Shown here: positions 46,206-56,010 of the stretch, piece after piece | Layout of the letters: every line of letters starts with the position of its first letter | How positions within the stretch are numbered: the first letter of the stretch is position 1 | Origin: a bacterium SCSIO 12741 | GTDB taxonomy: Bacteria > Bacteroidota > Bacteroidia > Flavobacteriales_G > Salibacteraceae | Direction of reading: 5' to 3' | DNA: 64,000 nt | Assembly (NCBI GenBank): GCA_024398055.1 | Contig: CP073749.1 | Location: 1,364,594-1,428,593, forward strand | Program-made: the position numbers and the translations under genes | Notes under the pieces: model-generated | Seen by the model: only the letters and a program-made list of their open reading frames with translations | Databases searched by the model: none | What the model was told of the DNA's origin: nothing

Positions 46206-47945
46206 TTGAAGTCAATAGCCCAAATATCGATTCTGATTCTTCTGTCTATCTGCCTGGCCATTCCCAATGCTCAAGCGAAAAAGAAGAAGAAGGAGTCTTC
46301 TCCCGGGCTGACTGAAAAACAGCTGATTGAACTCAAGCATACCTTTTTCGAAGCGAACAAGCAGAAGATGCTTGACAACTATCAGGAGGCTGCTGAGCTC
46401 TTTCAACGTTGCATTGAAATATATCCGGAACACGCCGCCTCCCTATATGAGTTAGCCGGAATTCGGATGCAACAAACCCGCTTGGCAGAAGCCACCTTTT
46501 TGCTTGAGGCAGCGGTAGAAATTGAACCCAAAAACAAATGGTACCGTCAAGCTTTGGCTGGCATTTACGAAACGGTAGGTGAATATGAAAAGGGAGCGGA
46601 TCAGGTTAGGGCTTTGATCGAGGTTAATCCTGATAACATAGCCTTGTACGAATCGCTGGCCAACATGTACCTCTACCAAAATGATCTCAAGTCAGCTATG
46701 AAGGTCTACAATGAGACTGAAGAGAAATTTGGGGTCAATGAAATGACCAGCACCCAAAAACAAAAGATATATGTAGCTCAGGGAAAAAATGACAAAGCCC
46801 TGGAAGAAGCCAACAAATTGGTGGAAACGTACCCCAGTGTAGCTCGCTATTATACGGCCCTGGCTGAGTTGTACTTCAAAACCGGAGACAAAGAAGCGGG
46901 AGTAGCTACCTACGAAAAATTGCTGGCCATTGATCCGGATAATGCCTTGGTTCAACTTTCCATGGCTACCTACTATTATGAAGCGGGTAATGTGGAAGAG
47001 GCTCAAAAAACCATGAAGCTGGCCTTCGCCAATCCTGACCTGGAATTTGACTCCAAAGCACGGATACTTTTTAACCACATCGCCTATCGAGGCGTGCCCG
47101 AGGGAATGGTCAATCCCTTTGCCCTGGAGCTGGCGGAAACGTTGACCGAAACTCACCCTGAGGATGCTAAAGCATTTGGTGTTTATGCGGATTTGCTCTA
47201 CCAATCCGGGAAAATCAATCCGGCTAAAAAGAACTACCTCAAAAGCCTTGACATCAACAAGGATCAATTTTTGGTTTGGAGCCAGGTATTGATCATTGAT
47301 TCCGATAAGGCGGATTGGCAAGGTATGTATGACCATGCTGCTGAAGCGGTCGATCTCTTTCCGACACAAGCCAGTTTTTACTACTTCCAGGGTGTTGCCG
47401 CTCTGCAATTGGACAAGAATCAGGATTGCATTGATATTTTGGAAATGGGCTTGGGCCTCATCATGGACAACCGGGAGTTGAAGGCCCAGTTTTATACCTA
47501 CCTGGGTGACGCCTACTACAACCTCGACAACTACGATAAGTCTTTCGGAAATTACGACCAGGCGCTCAAATTGGACCCCAACAATATGGTGGTGCTCAAC
47601 AATTACAGCTACTACTTGTCTCTTTTAGATCGTGACCTTGAAAAGGCGAAAGAAATGTCGAAACGGACGGTTGAAAACGAACCCGAATCGGCTACGTTTC
47701 TGGATACCTATGCTTGGATATTGTACCGCATGGGTGACTACGAAGAGGCCAAGAAATACATGGGATTTGCGCTGAATCACGGAGGCCGTGGCGAAGCCGT
47801 AATTCTGGAGCACTATGGTGACATCCTCTACCAATTGGGAGAAAAGGATGAAGCCCGTAATTACTGGAAGAAGGCTTCTCAAGCAGGGGAAGGCTCAGAA
47901 TTCCTAAACCAAAAACTGGAAACCGGTGAACTGCACGAAGAGTAA
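46206..47945 (+). CDS. Exported TPR-repeat protein
   Basis: A 579-residue protein with a signal peptide (residues 1-24, ending NAQAK) and then about fifteen TPR helices across the chain (for example YQEAAELFQRCIEIYPEHAASLYELAGIRM and NYDKSFGNYDQALKLDPNNMVVLNNYSYYL). TPR arrays bind partner proteins, here in the periplasm or at the outer membrane. TTG start, 4 bases after the nucleotidyltransferase stop. It overlaps the following lipoprotein gene by 20 bases. A scaffolding role in envelope maintenance is plausible. Confidence 0.92.
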   Translation: MKSIAQISILILLSICLAIPNAQAKKKKKESSPGLTEKQLIELKHTFFEANKQKMLDNYQEAAELFQRCIEIYPEHAASLYELAGIRMQQTRLAEATFLLEAAVEIEPKNKWYRQALAGIYETVGEYEKGADQVRALIEVNPDNIALYESLANMYLYQNDLKSAMKVYNETEEKFGVNEMTSTQKQKIYVAQGKNDKALEEANKLVETYPSVARYYTALAELYFKTGDKEAGVATYEKLLAIDPDNALVQLSMATYYYEAGNVEEAQKTMKLAFANPDLEFDSKARILFNHIAYRGVPEGMVNPFALELAETLTETHPEDAKAFGVYADLLYQSGKINPAKKNYLKSLDINKDQFLVWSQVLIIDSDKADWQGMYDHAAEAVDLFPTQASFYYFQGVAALQLDKNQDCIDILEMGLGLIMDNRELKAQFYTYLGDAYYNLDNYDKSFGNYDQALKLDPNNMVVLNNYSYYLSLLDRDLEKAKEMSKRTVENEPESATFLDTYAWILYRMGDYEEAKKYMGFALNHGGRGEAVILEHYGDILYQLGEKDEARNYWKKASQAGEGSEFLNQKLETGELHEE

Positions 47946-48759
47946 TGGTCGATCTTTAACCTGGCTGGTAGTAATCAGCCTGGCCCTGGTCTTTTCGTCT
48001 TGTAAGTCGAAGAGAGATAGCGGGGTGATCAACTTTGGCAATACCCTTCCAAAGATGACCGAGGACGAGTTGATGACCAAGGTATCCGAAAACGAAGTGG
48101 ACGCCGAATACCTCAACCTTAAGACCAAGGTATATTTTAAGACACCAAAGCTTTCAGATTCCTTCAAGATGCACGTTCGTATGAAAAAGGACAGCGTGAT
48201 CTGGGTTTCGGCTACCTACTACAAAGTAGAAGTTGCCCGCTTCCTAATGTTTCCCGACAGCGTTAAAATGATCGACCGCAAAAACGGGAAGTACTACCTC
48301 GGTGATTATGCATTCGTGCAAAATCGCTTCAAAATGCCTTTCGATTTTTACTCCTTTCAATCCATTATTCTTGGAAATTCCTTTGACCTGAGCAAAAGCG
48401 AAAAAACAAGAACTTACTCTTCAAGAGGCCAGTATCTCGTGAGCAGTTTGCAAACCCGTGAATACAAAACAAGCGACACCACCGTAGTCCAACATCAGCA
48501 GAACTACACCATTTGGGTAGATCCGGAAAGCTATAAGGTAACCAAGTCCAGAATTTCGGAGAGCAAAACCAAAAAGAACTTTGTGGCTGAGTTTTCAGAG
48601 CATCAGCAAGTGAACGATGAATTGATTCCCCATAAGGCGAGATATTTCGTAAAAGATGAGGAAGAGATGGAGTTTCGCATGGAAGTATTGAAGCTCACGG
48701 TGAACGAAAAGACCTCCTTCCCCTTTAACATCTCGTCTAAGTACGAGCCCTTTTTTTAG
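47926..48759 (+). CDS. DUF4292 lipoprotein
   Basis: Predicted lipoprotein of 277 residues with a GTG start inside the end of the TPR gene. The signal (SLTWLVVISLALVFSSCKSK) ends with a lipobox Cys, and the mature chain fits the DUF4292 family of Bacteroidota, thought to be related to LolA/LolB-like outer-membrane lipoproteins (KTKVYFKTPKLSDSFKMHVRMKKDSVIWVSATYYKVEVARF). Function not established. Co-transcribed with the TPR gene upstream; an EnvC-like gene lies 97 bases downstream. Confidence 0.88.
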   Translation: MNCTKSNGRSLTWLVVISLALVFSSCKSKRDSGVINFGNTLPKMTEDELMTKVSENEVDAEYLNLKTKVYFKTPKLSDSFKMHVRMKKDSVIWVSATYYKVEVARFLMFPDSVKMIDRKNGKYYLGDYAFVQNRFKMPFDFYSFQSIILGNSFDLSKSEKTRTYSSRGQYLVSSLQTREYKTSDTTVVQHQQNYTIWVDPESYKVTKSRISESKTKKNFVAEFSEHQQVNDELIPHKARYFVKDEEEMEFRMEVLKLTVNEKTSFPFNISSKYEPFF

Positions 48760-48855
48760 ACCCACAGAAGCGCTAAAACCATAGGTTTTCCGTTGAATTT
48801 TGTTGAAAACCAATTCCCCTAATCCAGTACAGGACTTAGAATTGGCTAATTTCGA

Positions 48856-50070
48856 ATGGTAATGCGCTCGGTAAAAATCATAGCCCTATTTCTCATCCTC
48901 CTATCCTGGACTAACCTATCCATGGGCCAATCCGGCGAGAAAGCCCGGCTTGAGAAACAGCGCTCTTCTCTACTCAAAGACATTGACTACAACAAAAAAC
49001 TGATCAAAGAAACCCAGAAGAAAAAATCGAGTTCGTTAAATGAGCTTCTACTTCTTCGCCAAAAAATTGCAAAACGTCAAAAACTGATTCACAACCTGCG
49101 TAGTGAAATCGATCTAATCGATCAGGATATTGAGGTAAACCGATTAGAAATTCTGGCTAAAGAACAGGAACTGGATAAACTAAAGGATGAATATGCCCAG
49201 TTGATCTATAATGCCTACAAAACCCGAAGCACCTACGATAAGATCATGTTTGTGTTTGCCTCCAAGGATTTCAACCAGGCCTACAAAAGACTGCTTTACC
49301 TTCAACAATATTCGACTTACCGCCAAAGTCAGGCTCAATTGATCGTTCAAACTCAGGAAGAACTCAACCAAAAGAACCTCGAATTGGCCGATCGAAAAAA
49401 CGAGAAAAAAGACCTGTTAAGCTCCAAGGAATCGGAAACAAAGAACCTGGATATAGACCGCACCAGCAAACAGAAGACGTACAACAGCCTAAACTCCAAG
49501 CAAAAAGAACTGGAGAAAGAGCTGAAGGAGAAGGAAAGAAAAAAGGTCAATTTGCAAAAGGCGATAAACCGCATTTTAGAAGAAGAACGCCGCAAAAACA
49601 CCGCAGGCAGCAAATACAAACTCACACCAGAAGCTTTGGCTTTAGCTGCTAATTTTGAAAGCAACAAGGGAAAACTCCCTTGGCCTACCGATCGCGGTAT
49701 TGTGACTGGAAAATTTGGAAAACATGCTCACCCGGTACTACGTGGAATCATCGTTCACAACCGGGGTATTGACATTAGCACCGACCCTGGATCTCAATGT
49801 CGGGCTGTATTTGATGGTCAAGTAGTGGCCGTAGTTGTTCTTCAAGGAATGGGTAAAGCCATCATGGTGAAGCACGGAACCTACCTCTCGGTTTATTCCA
49901 ACCTAAAAGAGGTATACGTGAAGAAGGACGACATGATTAGCACCAAGCAAAGCATTGGAACGATCTTAACCGACAATTCTGACGGAAGTACAGAAGTTCA
50001 CTTCGAGCTGTACAAAGACGGCAGTAAAGATCCATTGAATCCTACTCAATGGATTTACCAACTGAAGTAA
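48856..50070 (+). CDS. EnvC-like murein hydrolase activator (degenerate M23 peptidase)
   Basis: Periplasmic protein of 404 residues: signal peptide (1-24), two long coiled-coil regions (about 28-130 and 160-235) with many Lys, Glu and Gln, and a C-terminal M23/LytM domain (from about 270: LPWPTDRGIVTGKFGKHAHPVLRGIIVHNRGIDI). The first zinc ligand region reads NRGID where active enzymes have H-x3-D, and the last motif is VHFELY instead of HxH, so it is probably an amidase activator and not a peptidase. Cell division is the likely role. Its stop abuts the stop of the convergent gene. Confidence 0.9.
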   Translation: MVMRSVKIIALFLILLSWTNLSMGQSGEKARLEKQRSSLLKDIDYNKKLIKETQKKKSSSLNELLLLRQKIAKRQKLIHNLRSEIDLIDQDIEVNRLEILAKEQELDKLKDEYAQLIYNAYKTRSTYDKIMFVFASKDFNQAYKRLLYLQQYSTYRQSQAQLIVQTQEELNQKNLELADRKNEKKDLLSSKESETKNLDIDRTSKQKTYNSLNSKQKELEKELKEKERKKVNLQKAINRILEEERRKNTAGSKYKLTPEALALAANFESNKGKLPWPTDRGIVTGKFGKHAHPVLRGIIVHNRGIDISTDPGSQCRAVFDGQVVAVVVLQGMGKAIMVKHGTYLSVYSNLKEVYVKKDDMISTKQSIGTILTDNSDGSTEVHFELYKDGSKDPLNPTQWIYQLK

Positions 50071-51594
50071 TTACTGCTTCGAGAAATTCAAATTGGAAAA
50101 GTGAAAATCCGGATTCGGAAGGTCGATGGTAAAACCTTTGCAGGTTCCATTCTCCACTTGAAAGGTTACAAATCCACGAGGTAGAAAAGCATCATTAAAC
50201 TTAAATACCCAGGTATCTCCTTCCCAATGCTCCATCATTCCTGTAAAGAGTTCTTTGGCCGGAGTGAGCTCCAATTTGAGTTTGGCCTTTTTTCCTTTTC
50301 CTTCCAGCGTGATTACTGCAGGTCCATAATAACTATCAACGTAGTTGCCTGTGTAAGCCATCTTCTCGAGCGATGGAGGCATATCCGTCTTGCGATTGGC
50401 GTCTACCGTTGAATCCTGTTTAGCCTGGTGCGCCTCTTGTCTTTTAGCATACCCGGCAAATTCTTTGGACCAATCTCTATTCGTTTCTGCACCGCTGTAG
50501 ATATCGATTAATTTGTACATCAACGCTGTACAAACCGCAGACATGTCATTGGTAAGAATCACAATTCCTACATTCTTTTCTGGAATCAAAGCTACTTTGG
50601 TAATGTAGCCAGGAAGCCCTCCACCATGGTGCACAATTTTTAATCCCTGGTAATCGAAAAGGAACCAGCCCATTCCGTAACCTTTAAAATGAGTTCCATT
50701 CTTCTCATCCCAGCCCGATACAGGTAGTGGGTTTTGAACACTCCAAATTTTGCGAATGGTGGCCGGCTGCAGTAAGGTATCTCCATTGTGGATTCCGTTG
50801 TTCAACCAAAACAACATCCACTTTTCCATATCCACCACATTGCTGTTAAGAGCGGCGGTAGCCCCCGAGTTGTTGTAGTCAATAAGTTCCTGAGGCTGTC
50901 CTTTTAAGTGAGGATAAGCGATGGAATAAGTTTCCTTGTAATTGCTAATCGAGCTGTTGGTTTTGTTCATTCCCAATGGCTCAAAAATGTTTTGACGAAC
51001 ATAGTCATCCCAGCTCATGCCCGAAACTTTCTCGATAACCTGACCAGCGGTGATGTACATAATGTTTTGATACCCAAATCCTGCTCGGTATTCGTAGCTC
51101 AATGGCAAGTGGCGAATTCGGGTAATGATTTCATCGCGTGAATAGTTCGTTCCGTACCAAAGTAGATCTCCATCAAAGGTTTTCAATCCGCTGCGGTGCG
51201 AAAGCAAGTCTTCAATGGTCATCATGTCGGTAACCGTTTGGTCATAGAGCTTCCAATCGGGAAGATAGGTGGTTACCTTATCGTTCCACTTGATTTTCCC
51301 TTGATCTACCAGCTGTCCCAATGCCGCAGCAGTAAAGGCTTTCGACAAGGAGGCAATACCAAACATAGAGGTCGTATTTACCCGCTTCGTTTCACCGGCT
51401 TTGCAGACTCCATAACCTTGTTGGAATACAATTTCACCATCGTGCACAATACCAATGGCAAGACCTGGAATTTTGTGCTGAGCAACCGATTTGGAGATGT
51501 ATGAATTAATCTCGCCGTAATCCGCTTCCTGAGCCAGGGAGCTCCAGGAAAAAAACAGCAAGGTGGCAAGAACTAAATAATGTGAGCTTTTCAT
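50071..51594 (-). CDS. Serine hydrolase, class C beta-lactamase family, exported
   Basis: Secreted enzyme of 507 residues. A signal peptide (ending SSLAQ) is followed by the beta-lactamase/penicillin-binding-protein fold: nucleophile motif SLSK (GIASLSKAFTAAAL), YQN (GYQNIMYITAGQV), and HHGGG (IVHHGGGLPGY), plus a C-terminal beta-rich extension of about 110 residues. Substrates of this family are peptides, esters or D-amino-acid bonds. The ATG at 51594 is preferred to a TTG at 51633. Convergent with the EnvC-like gene; a 226-base gap lies upstream. Confidence 0.92.
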   Translation of the reverse strand: MKSSHYLVLATLLFFSWSSLAQEADYGEINSYISKSVAQHKIPGLAIGIVHDGEIVFQQGYGVCKAGETKRVNTTSMFGIASLSKAFTAAALGQLVDQGKIKWNDKVTTYLPDWKLYDQTVTDMMTIEDLLSHRSGLKTFDGDLLWYGTNYSRDEIITRIRHLPLSYEYRAGFGYQNIMYITAGQVIEKVSGMSWDDYVRQNIFEPLGMNKTNSSISNYKETYSIAYPHLKGQPQELIDYNNSGATAALNSNVVDMEKWMLFWLNNGIHNGDTLLQPATIRKIWSVQNPLPVSGWDEKNGTHFKGYGMGWFLFDYQGLKIVHHGGGLPGYITKVALIPEKNVGIVILTNDMSAVCTALMYKLIDIYSGAETNRDWSKEFAGYAKRQEAHQAKQDSTVDANRKTDMPPSLEKMAYTGNYVDSYYGPAVITLEGKGKKAKLKLELTPAKELFTGMMEHWEGDTWVFKFNDAFLPRGFVTFQVENGTCKGFTIDLPNPDFHFSNLNFSKQ

Positions 51595-51820
51595 AGCAAA
51601 AAGGTATCCGATCCTACGGTATTTTAATGTCAACTATCAAGCCGACTCGAACCACAAAGATTCGAAAGTAATAAAGAATTGAACAAGGGGCTACGTCAAC
51701 TCAGCAATTTGATCCGTAACCTTTAATCGAACCCCAGCCAACTCTACCGTTCAGTAATTTGTTAGGGTATCATAAGAAACAAGGATTATCTTTAATTTTA
51801 GAAGGTTAAAACCTAGATCG

Positions 51821-53983
51821 TTGAAATCTGTATTTGGTTGTCTGATTCTGCTACTCTTACTTCCCTTTTCGGGGAGTGCTACTCATATTGTGGGTGGTGG
51901 TATTTACTACGAATGCCTGGGTAACGATCAGTATCGAATCACGATGTACGTCTACAGGGACTGCATAAGCGGTGAAGTTGACTTCGACCGGCCGGCCAAT
52001 TTGACCATCTACGATTTCAATCCCGACATTCTCTACAACCTTCAGATTTATCCCAAGCAGATTTCTAATATTCCCAGTGATATTTACGATCCCTGTTTTG
52101 ATGTTCCTTCGGGTGTTTGTGTAGAAGAGGCGATTTATGACACCATTCTCACCCTACCCCCCATTGCTGGAGGGTACACGCTTTCCTACCAACGATGCTG
52201 TAGGAACCGAACCATCAAAAACATTACAACTCCTGGCGATTGGGGCTCTACTTTTACCAATCACATTCCGGGAATTGGAGTTGTGAACTGCAACAGTTCG
52301 CCCCACTTTAAATCGAAACCGCCGCTTGCCATTTGCCTCGGATCCAACTTCAAATTTGATCACTCCGCCACCGATTCGGATGGTGACTCTCTGGTTTACG
52401 AACTTTGCGAACCCTATCACGGTGGAGGTAAAAATCTAAACGATAACGGTTGGAACTCTCCCAAACCGGATAGTGCCTCACCACCACCCTACTCGACGGT
52501 GACCTGGAATACAGGTTACAATGCCAGTTACCCCATTGATGCAAATCCTGCTTTTGCTATTGATCGAAACACCGGATTGTTGACGGGTACTCCAAGAAGT
52601 TTGGGTCAATATGTATTTGTGATCTGCGTAAGTGAATACCGCAATGGCATCCTGATCGGAGTTACCCGAAGAGAATACCAGGTAAATGTAAAAACCTGTA
52701 TTTCAAACACTCAAGCGCTATTTACTCCTCCACCTGTGTGTGATGGACTTACGGTGACCTTCAGCAACTTTAGCACGACCAGTGGCAGTTATGCCTGGAA
52801 CTTTGGTGTTTTGCCTACCATTCAGGACACATCCAGCCAATTAAATCCGACCTACACCTACCCAGATTCAGGAACCTACAACGTTCGGCTCATTGCTAAT
52901 CCAGGTTTCAACTGCGCTGATACGCTTACCATTCCCGTTCGGGTGTTTCCAAAACTGGATCCTGGAATGATGGACTTCCCCGAAAAATGTGCTTCAGAAG
53001 CGGACTTTAACTTCTTTGCTGCGGGTACCTATGAAACCTATACCGAATTTGACTGGAGTTTTAGCTCATCAGGTAACCCGACGTCTTCCACAGACGAAAA
53101 TCCGACGGGAATTACCTTTGCCAAAGCCGGTCGTTACCCCATTGAAGTGACCATGAAACATGGACCATGCTCAGCTTCATACAGCCAGGAATTGGTCATC
53201 TACCCACACCCCGAATTAGGCTATCGAATCAATGCCTTAGAAGGATGTACACCCATGAATCTAAAGCTATTGGACTTGTCTGAAGCCTGGACCCCGGTAT
53301 ATCGTCGGTGGGAAGTAGATGGTAAGGTATACACCCAAAAAGAAGAACGCGTCGTATTCAACGAGCCAGGAACTTATCCGGTATCGCTAACGGTTTATAC
53401 CACCGAAGGATGCGCCGATACCCTGGAAACCATCAATGCCAAAGTGGTGGTGAAGAAAGGACCCGTTGCCGGCTTTAGTGTTTCCGACACAGTAGTGAGT
53501 ATTTACAACCCAGAAATTCAGGTATGGGATCATTCGGTAGACGCTACCCGCTGTAGATTATTCTATGGCGACGAAAAGGTGCAAACCCCCTGTAGCTCCT
53601 CCCACGAATTCACCCGACCCGGTATTTTCCGTATTAGTCAATACGTTGAGAATAGCTTTGGCTGTAATGATACATCCTCTCAGTTGATCGTAGTAGAAAA
53701 TGCCTATTCCTTCTTTATTCCAAATTCGTTTAGCCCGAATCACGATGGATTGAATGAAACCTTTAGGCCGGTGGTTACGGGATGGAAGACCTTTAAACTC
53801 TCCGTTTATGATCGTTGGGGACATGTCATTTTTGAATCCGATGATCCGACGGTTGGCTGGGAAGGAACCGAACCCAACACCGAGAAACCAAGCCCGATAG
53901 GTACTTATATGTACAAAGTCCAGGTTAGTGATTTCCTCGATGAACGCCACTTCTATTCAGGTAATGTCTACCTATTCAGATAG
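51821..53983 (+). CDS. Secreted PKD-domain protein with gliding-motility-type C-terminus (T9SS type B)
   Basis: Surface or secreted protein of 720 residues, TTG start. After a signal peptide (cleaved near GSATHIVGG) come beta-rich modules with many Cys residues, one or more PKD domains (SGSYAWNFGVLPTIQDTSSQLNPTYTYPDSGTYNVRLIANPG), and the C-terminal gliding-motility-associated domain FIPNSFSPNHDGLNETFRPVVTGWKTFKLSVYDRWGHVIFES, the type B sorting signal. Such proteins are adhesins or gliding-surface components. Confidence 0.9.
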   Translation: MKSVFGCLILLLLLPFSGSATHIVGGGIYYECLGNDQYRITMYVYRDCISGEVDFDRPANLTIYDFNPDILYNLQIYPKQISNIPSDIYDPCFDVPSGVCVEEAIYDTILTLPPIAGGYTLSYQRCCRNRTIKNITTPGDWGSTFTNHIPGIGVVNCNSSPHFKSKPPLAICLGSNFKFDHSATDSDGDSLVYELCEPYHGGGKNLNDNGWNSPKPDSASPPPYSTVTWNTGYNASYPIDANPAFAIDRNTGLLTGTPRSLGQYVFVICVSEYRNGILIGVTRREYQVNVKTCISNTQALFTPPPVCDGLTVTFSNFSTTSGSYAWNFGVLPTIQDTSSQLNPTYTYPDSGTYNVRLIANPGFNCADTLTIPVRVFPKLDPGMMDFPEKCASEADFNFFAAGTYETYTEFDWSFSSSGNPTSSTDENPTGITFAKAGRYPIEVTMKHGPCSASYSQELVIYPHPELGYRINALEGCTPMNLKLLDLSEAWTPVYRRWEVDGKVYTQKEERVVFNEPGTYPVSLTVYTTEGCADTLETINAKVVVKKGPVAGFSVSDTVVSIYNPEIQVWDHSVDATRCRLFYGDEKVQTPCSSSHEFTRPGIFRISQYVENSFGCNDTSSQLIVVENAYSFFIPNSFSPNHDGLNETFRPVVTGWKTFKLSVYDRWGHVIFESDDPTVGWEGTEPNTEKPSPIGTYMYKVQVSDFLDERHFYSGNVYLFR

Positions 53984-54080
53984 CCCATTTCGGAATTCCC
54001 CGATGCGCTGTTAAAAAAACAAATTCCCCGAACGATAGAGCCCTCTTCATTTTACCACCTTTGGGACAGAACTTCTGGTA

Positions 54081-55532
54081 TTGGCAAATCCGATAAAGAA
54101 ATTAGCTAAGCAAACGGCCGTTTATGGGCTTTCTTCCATTTTGGGTCGCTTGCTCAATTACCTGCTCGTACCCTTGCAGACCTACTTCTTTGTCTCCAAG
54201 GAATACGGAATTATCAGCGAGTTTTATGCCTATGTGGCCTTCTTTGTAGTGGTGCTCACCTTTGGTATGGAAACCACCTTTTTCCGTTTCGTAAACCGCT
54301 CGGAGGACAAAGAGTCGGTATTCAATCAAGCAACCAGTTTTATCTTGCTCCTGAATGTGCTCTTTCTTGTTCTGGTTGGAGTGTTCTCCCAGGATATTGC
54401 CGATTGGTTGCAGTTTCCACACTATCAGCACTTCGTGATATGGCTGGGTATTATTCTCGCTGCCGATGCCATTAGCTCCCTGTTCATGGCCAAATTGAGG
54501 TTTCAGGAAAAGGCTCGCAAGTTTGCTGTTGTTCAACTTTCGTCCATTGGTATTACGATCATACTCAACTTGGTTTTTCTGGGTATTCTCTACGATCCGA
54601 ATGATCCGGATTCCCTGGGCATTGGGTACATTTTCTTAGCGAATTTGGTAGCCAGTCTCTTAAAACCAGCACTCCTTTTCCGGGAAGTACTATCCTTTCG
54701 ATTCACTTGGAACACACAGCAAATGCGTGCTATGCTCATCTTTGCCGTTCCGCTCGTAATTGGAGGGTTTGCCGGAATTATCAATGAAACTCTGGATCGC
54801 ATTTTGATCAAGCGATTGCTGTTGGATGAAGGTTTGGATTTTGCTCAAAGTCAGGTCGGTATCTACTCCGCTAACTATAAGTTATCTATCCTGATCACCG
54901 TATTCATTCAGGCTTTTCGCTACGCAGCCGAGCCTTTCTTCTTTGCCCAGGAAAAGAATAAAAACAAAGACGAGGTCTACTCCCGGGTAATGACCTGGTT
55001 TATCATCGTGGTTTCCACCATGTTCTTAACCATTAGTCTTAATCTGGAGTTATTCAAATGGTTTATTCCCAACGAGGAGTATTGGGAAGGACTGAAGGTG
55101 GTTCCGATTCTATTGATGGCGAACATATTTCTGGGTATTTATTACAACCAATCCATTTGGTATAAGCTGGCAAATCGGACCCAATACGGGGCCTATATAT
55201 CTATTGGAGGCGCCTTTATCACCATTGGGCTCAATCTTTATTTAATTCCCATCATGGGTTATGAAGGATCAGCTTGGACCACACTTTCCGCCTACTTCTT
55301 TATGATGGTGGCTTCCTATTTCTGGGGACGAAGAATCTATCCAATACAATATGATTTACCCAGGGCGGGGCTCTACCTCTTTGTGAGTTTAGGGCTTTAC
55401 TTGATTTCCCAGTTTGTAGCCACTGAAAACCCATGGCTAAATGCCTTGATCAACAATGTTATGCTACTTGGCTTTGTTGGCCTAATTATGGTAGCAGAAA
55501 AGCCCTTGCAAGAATTTAGAAAGAACGGTTAA
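54081..55532 (+). CDS. Polysaccharide flippase (MATE/MVF superfamily, Wzx-like)
   Basis: Integral membrane protein of 483 residues with about 12-14 helices, beginning KQTAVYGLSSILGRLLNYLLVPLQTYF, the standard start of Bacteroidota oligosaccharide flippases. These proteins move lipid-linked saccharides across the inner membrane. TTG start. The dUTPase gene follows 19 bases later. I recall a common flavobacterial gene order of flippase, dUTPase, nucleotidyltransferase, TPR, DUF4292 and EnvC; here this order is broken by two inserted genes and the parts are in a different order. Confidence 0.9.
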   Translation: MANPIKKLAKQTAVYGLSSILGRLLNYLLVPLQTYFFVSKEYGIISEFYAYVAFFVVVLTFGMETTFFRFVNRSEDKESVFNQATSFILLLNVLFLVLVGVFSQDIADWLQFPHYQHFVIWLGIILAADAISSLFMAKLRFQEKARKFAVVQLSSIGITIILNLVFLGILYDPNDPDSLGIGYIFLANLVASLLKPALLFREVLSFRFTWNTQQMRAMLIFAVPLVIGGFAGIINETLDRILIKRLLLDEGLDFAQSQVGIYSANYKLSILITVFIQAFRYAAEPFFFAQEKNKNKDEVYSRVMTWFIIVVSTMFLTISLNLELFKWFIPNEEYWEGLKVVPILLMANIFLGIYYNQSIWYKLANRTQYGAYISIGGAFITIGLNLYLIPIMGYEGSAWTTLSAYFFMMVASYFWGRRIYPIQYDLPRAGLYLFVSLGLYLISQFVATENPWLNALINNVMLLGFVGLIMVAEKPLQEFRKNG

Positions 55533-55551
55533 CACCCTAACGACATATCGC

Positions 55552-55985
55552 ATGCACATCAAAGTCATCAACAAAAGCAAACACGACCTTCCTCAATATG
55601 CAACCGCTCATGCCGCTGGCCTCGATTTAAGGGCCAATATAGATGAGCCAATTGTGCTTCATTCACTTGAACGAACCATTATTCCCACCGGAATTTTTAT
55701 GGAAATCCCCCAGGCTACGAAGCTCAGGTACGACCACGAAGCGGTTTAGCCGCCAAGCATGGACTCACTGTATTAAATGCTCCTGGGACCATTGATGCTG
55801 ACTACCGTGGTGAGGTAGGCGTAATTTTGGTAAACTGCTCCAACGAGCCTTTTACCATTAAAGATGGAGAACGAGTGGCACAGCTCATTGTGGCTTCACA
55901 CGAAGTGATTGAATGGATACCAGTAGACCACCTTTCAGACACCGATAGAGGGGCTGGAGGCTTTGGCCACACCGGTAAAAAATAG
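55552..55985 (+). CDS. dut: dUTP diphosphatase, frameshifted
   Basis: Hydrolyses dUTP to dUMP and pyrophosphate, preventing uracil incorporation and supplying dUMP. The start carries motif 1 ([16 protein letters not shown]). The frame breaks at 55713-55714 after IPQ; adding one G restores [41 protein letters not shown] (motifs 2 and 3) and the end [11 protein letters not shown] (motif 5). Repaired length is about 145 residues, the standard size. As given, the ORF would stop at 55749 with only 65 residues. Follows the flippase gene. Confidence 0.9.
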
Positions 55986-56010
55986 GTGACAATCAGGGTC
56001 GAAGGAGGAT

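Noticed and set aside
46692-47408. Minus-strand open frame of 238 codons
   Set aside because: Antisense to the TPR protein; no domain pattern, and the repeat structure of the TPR gene explains its length.
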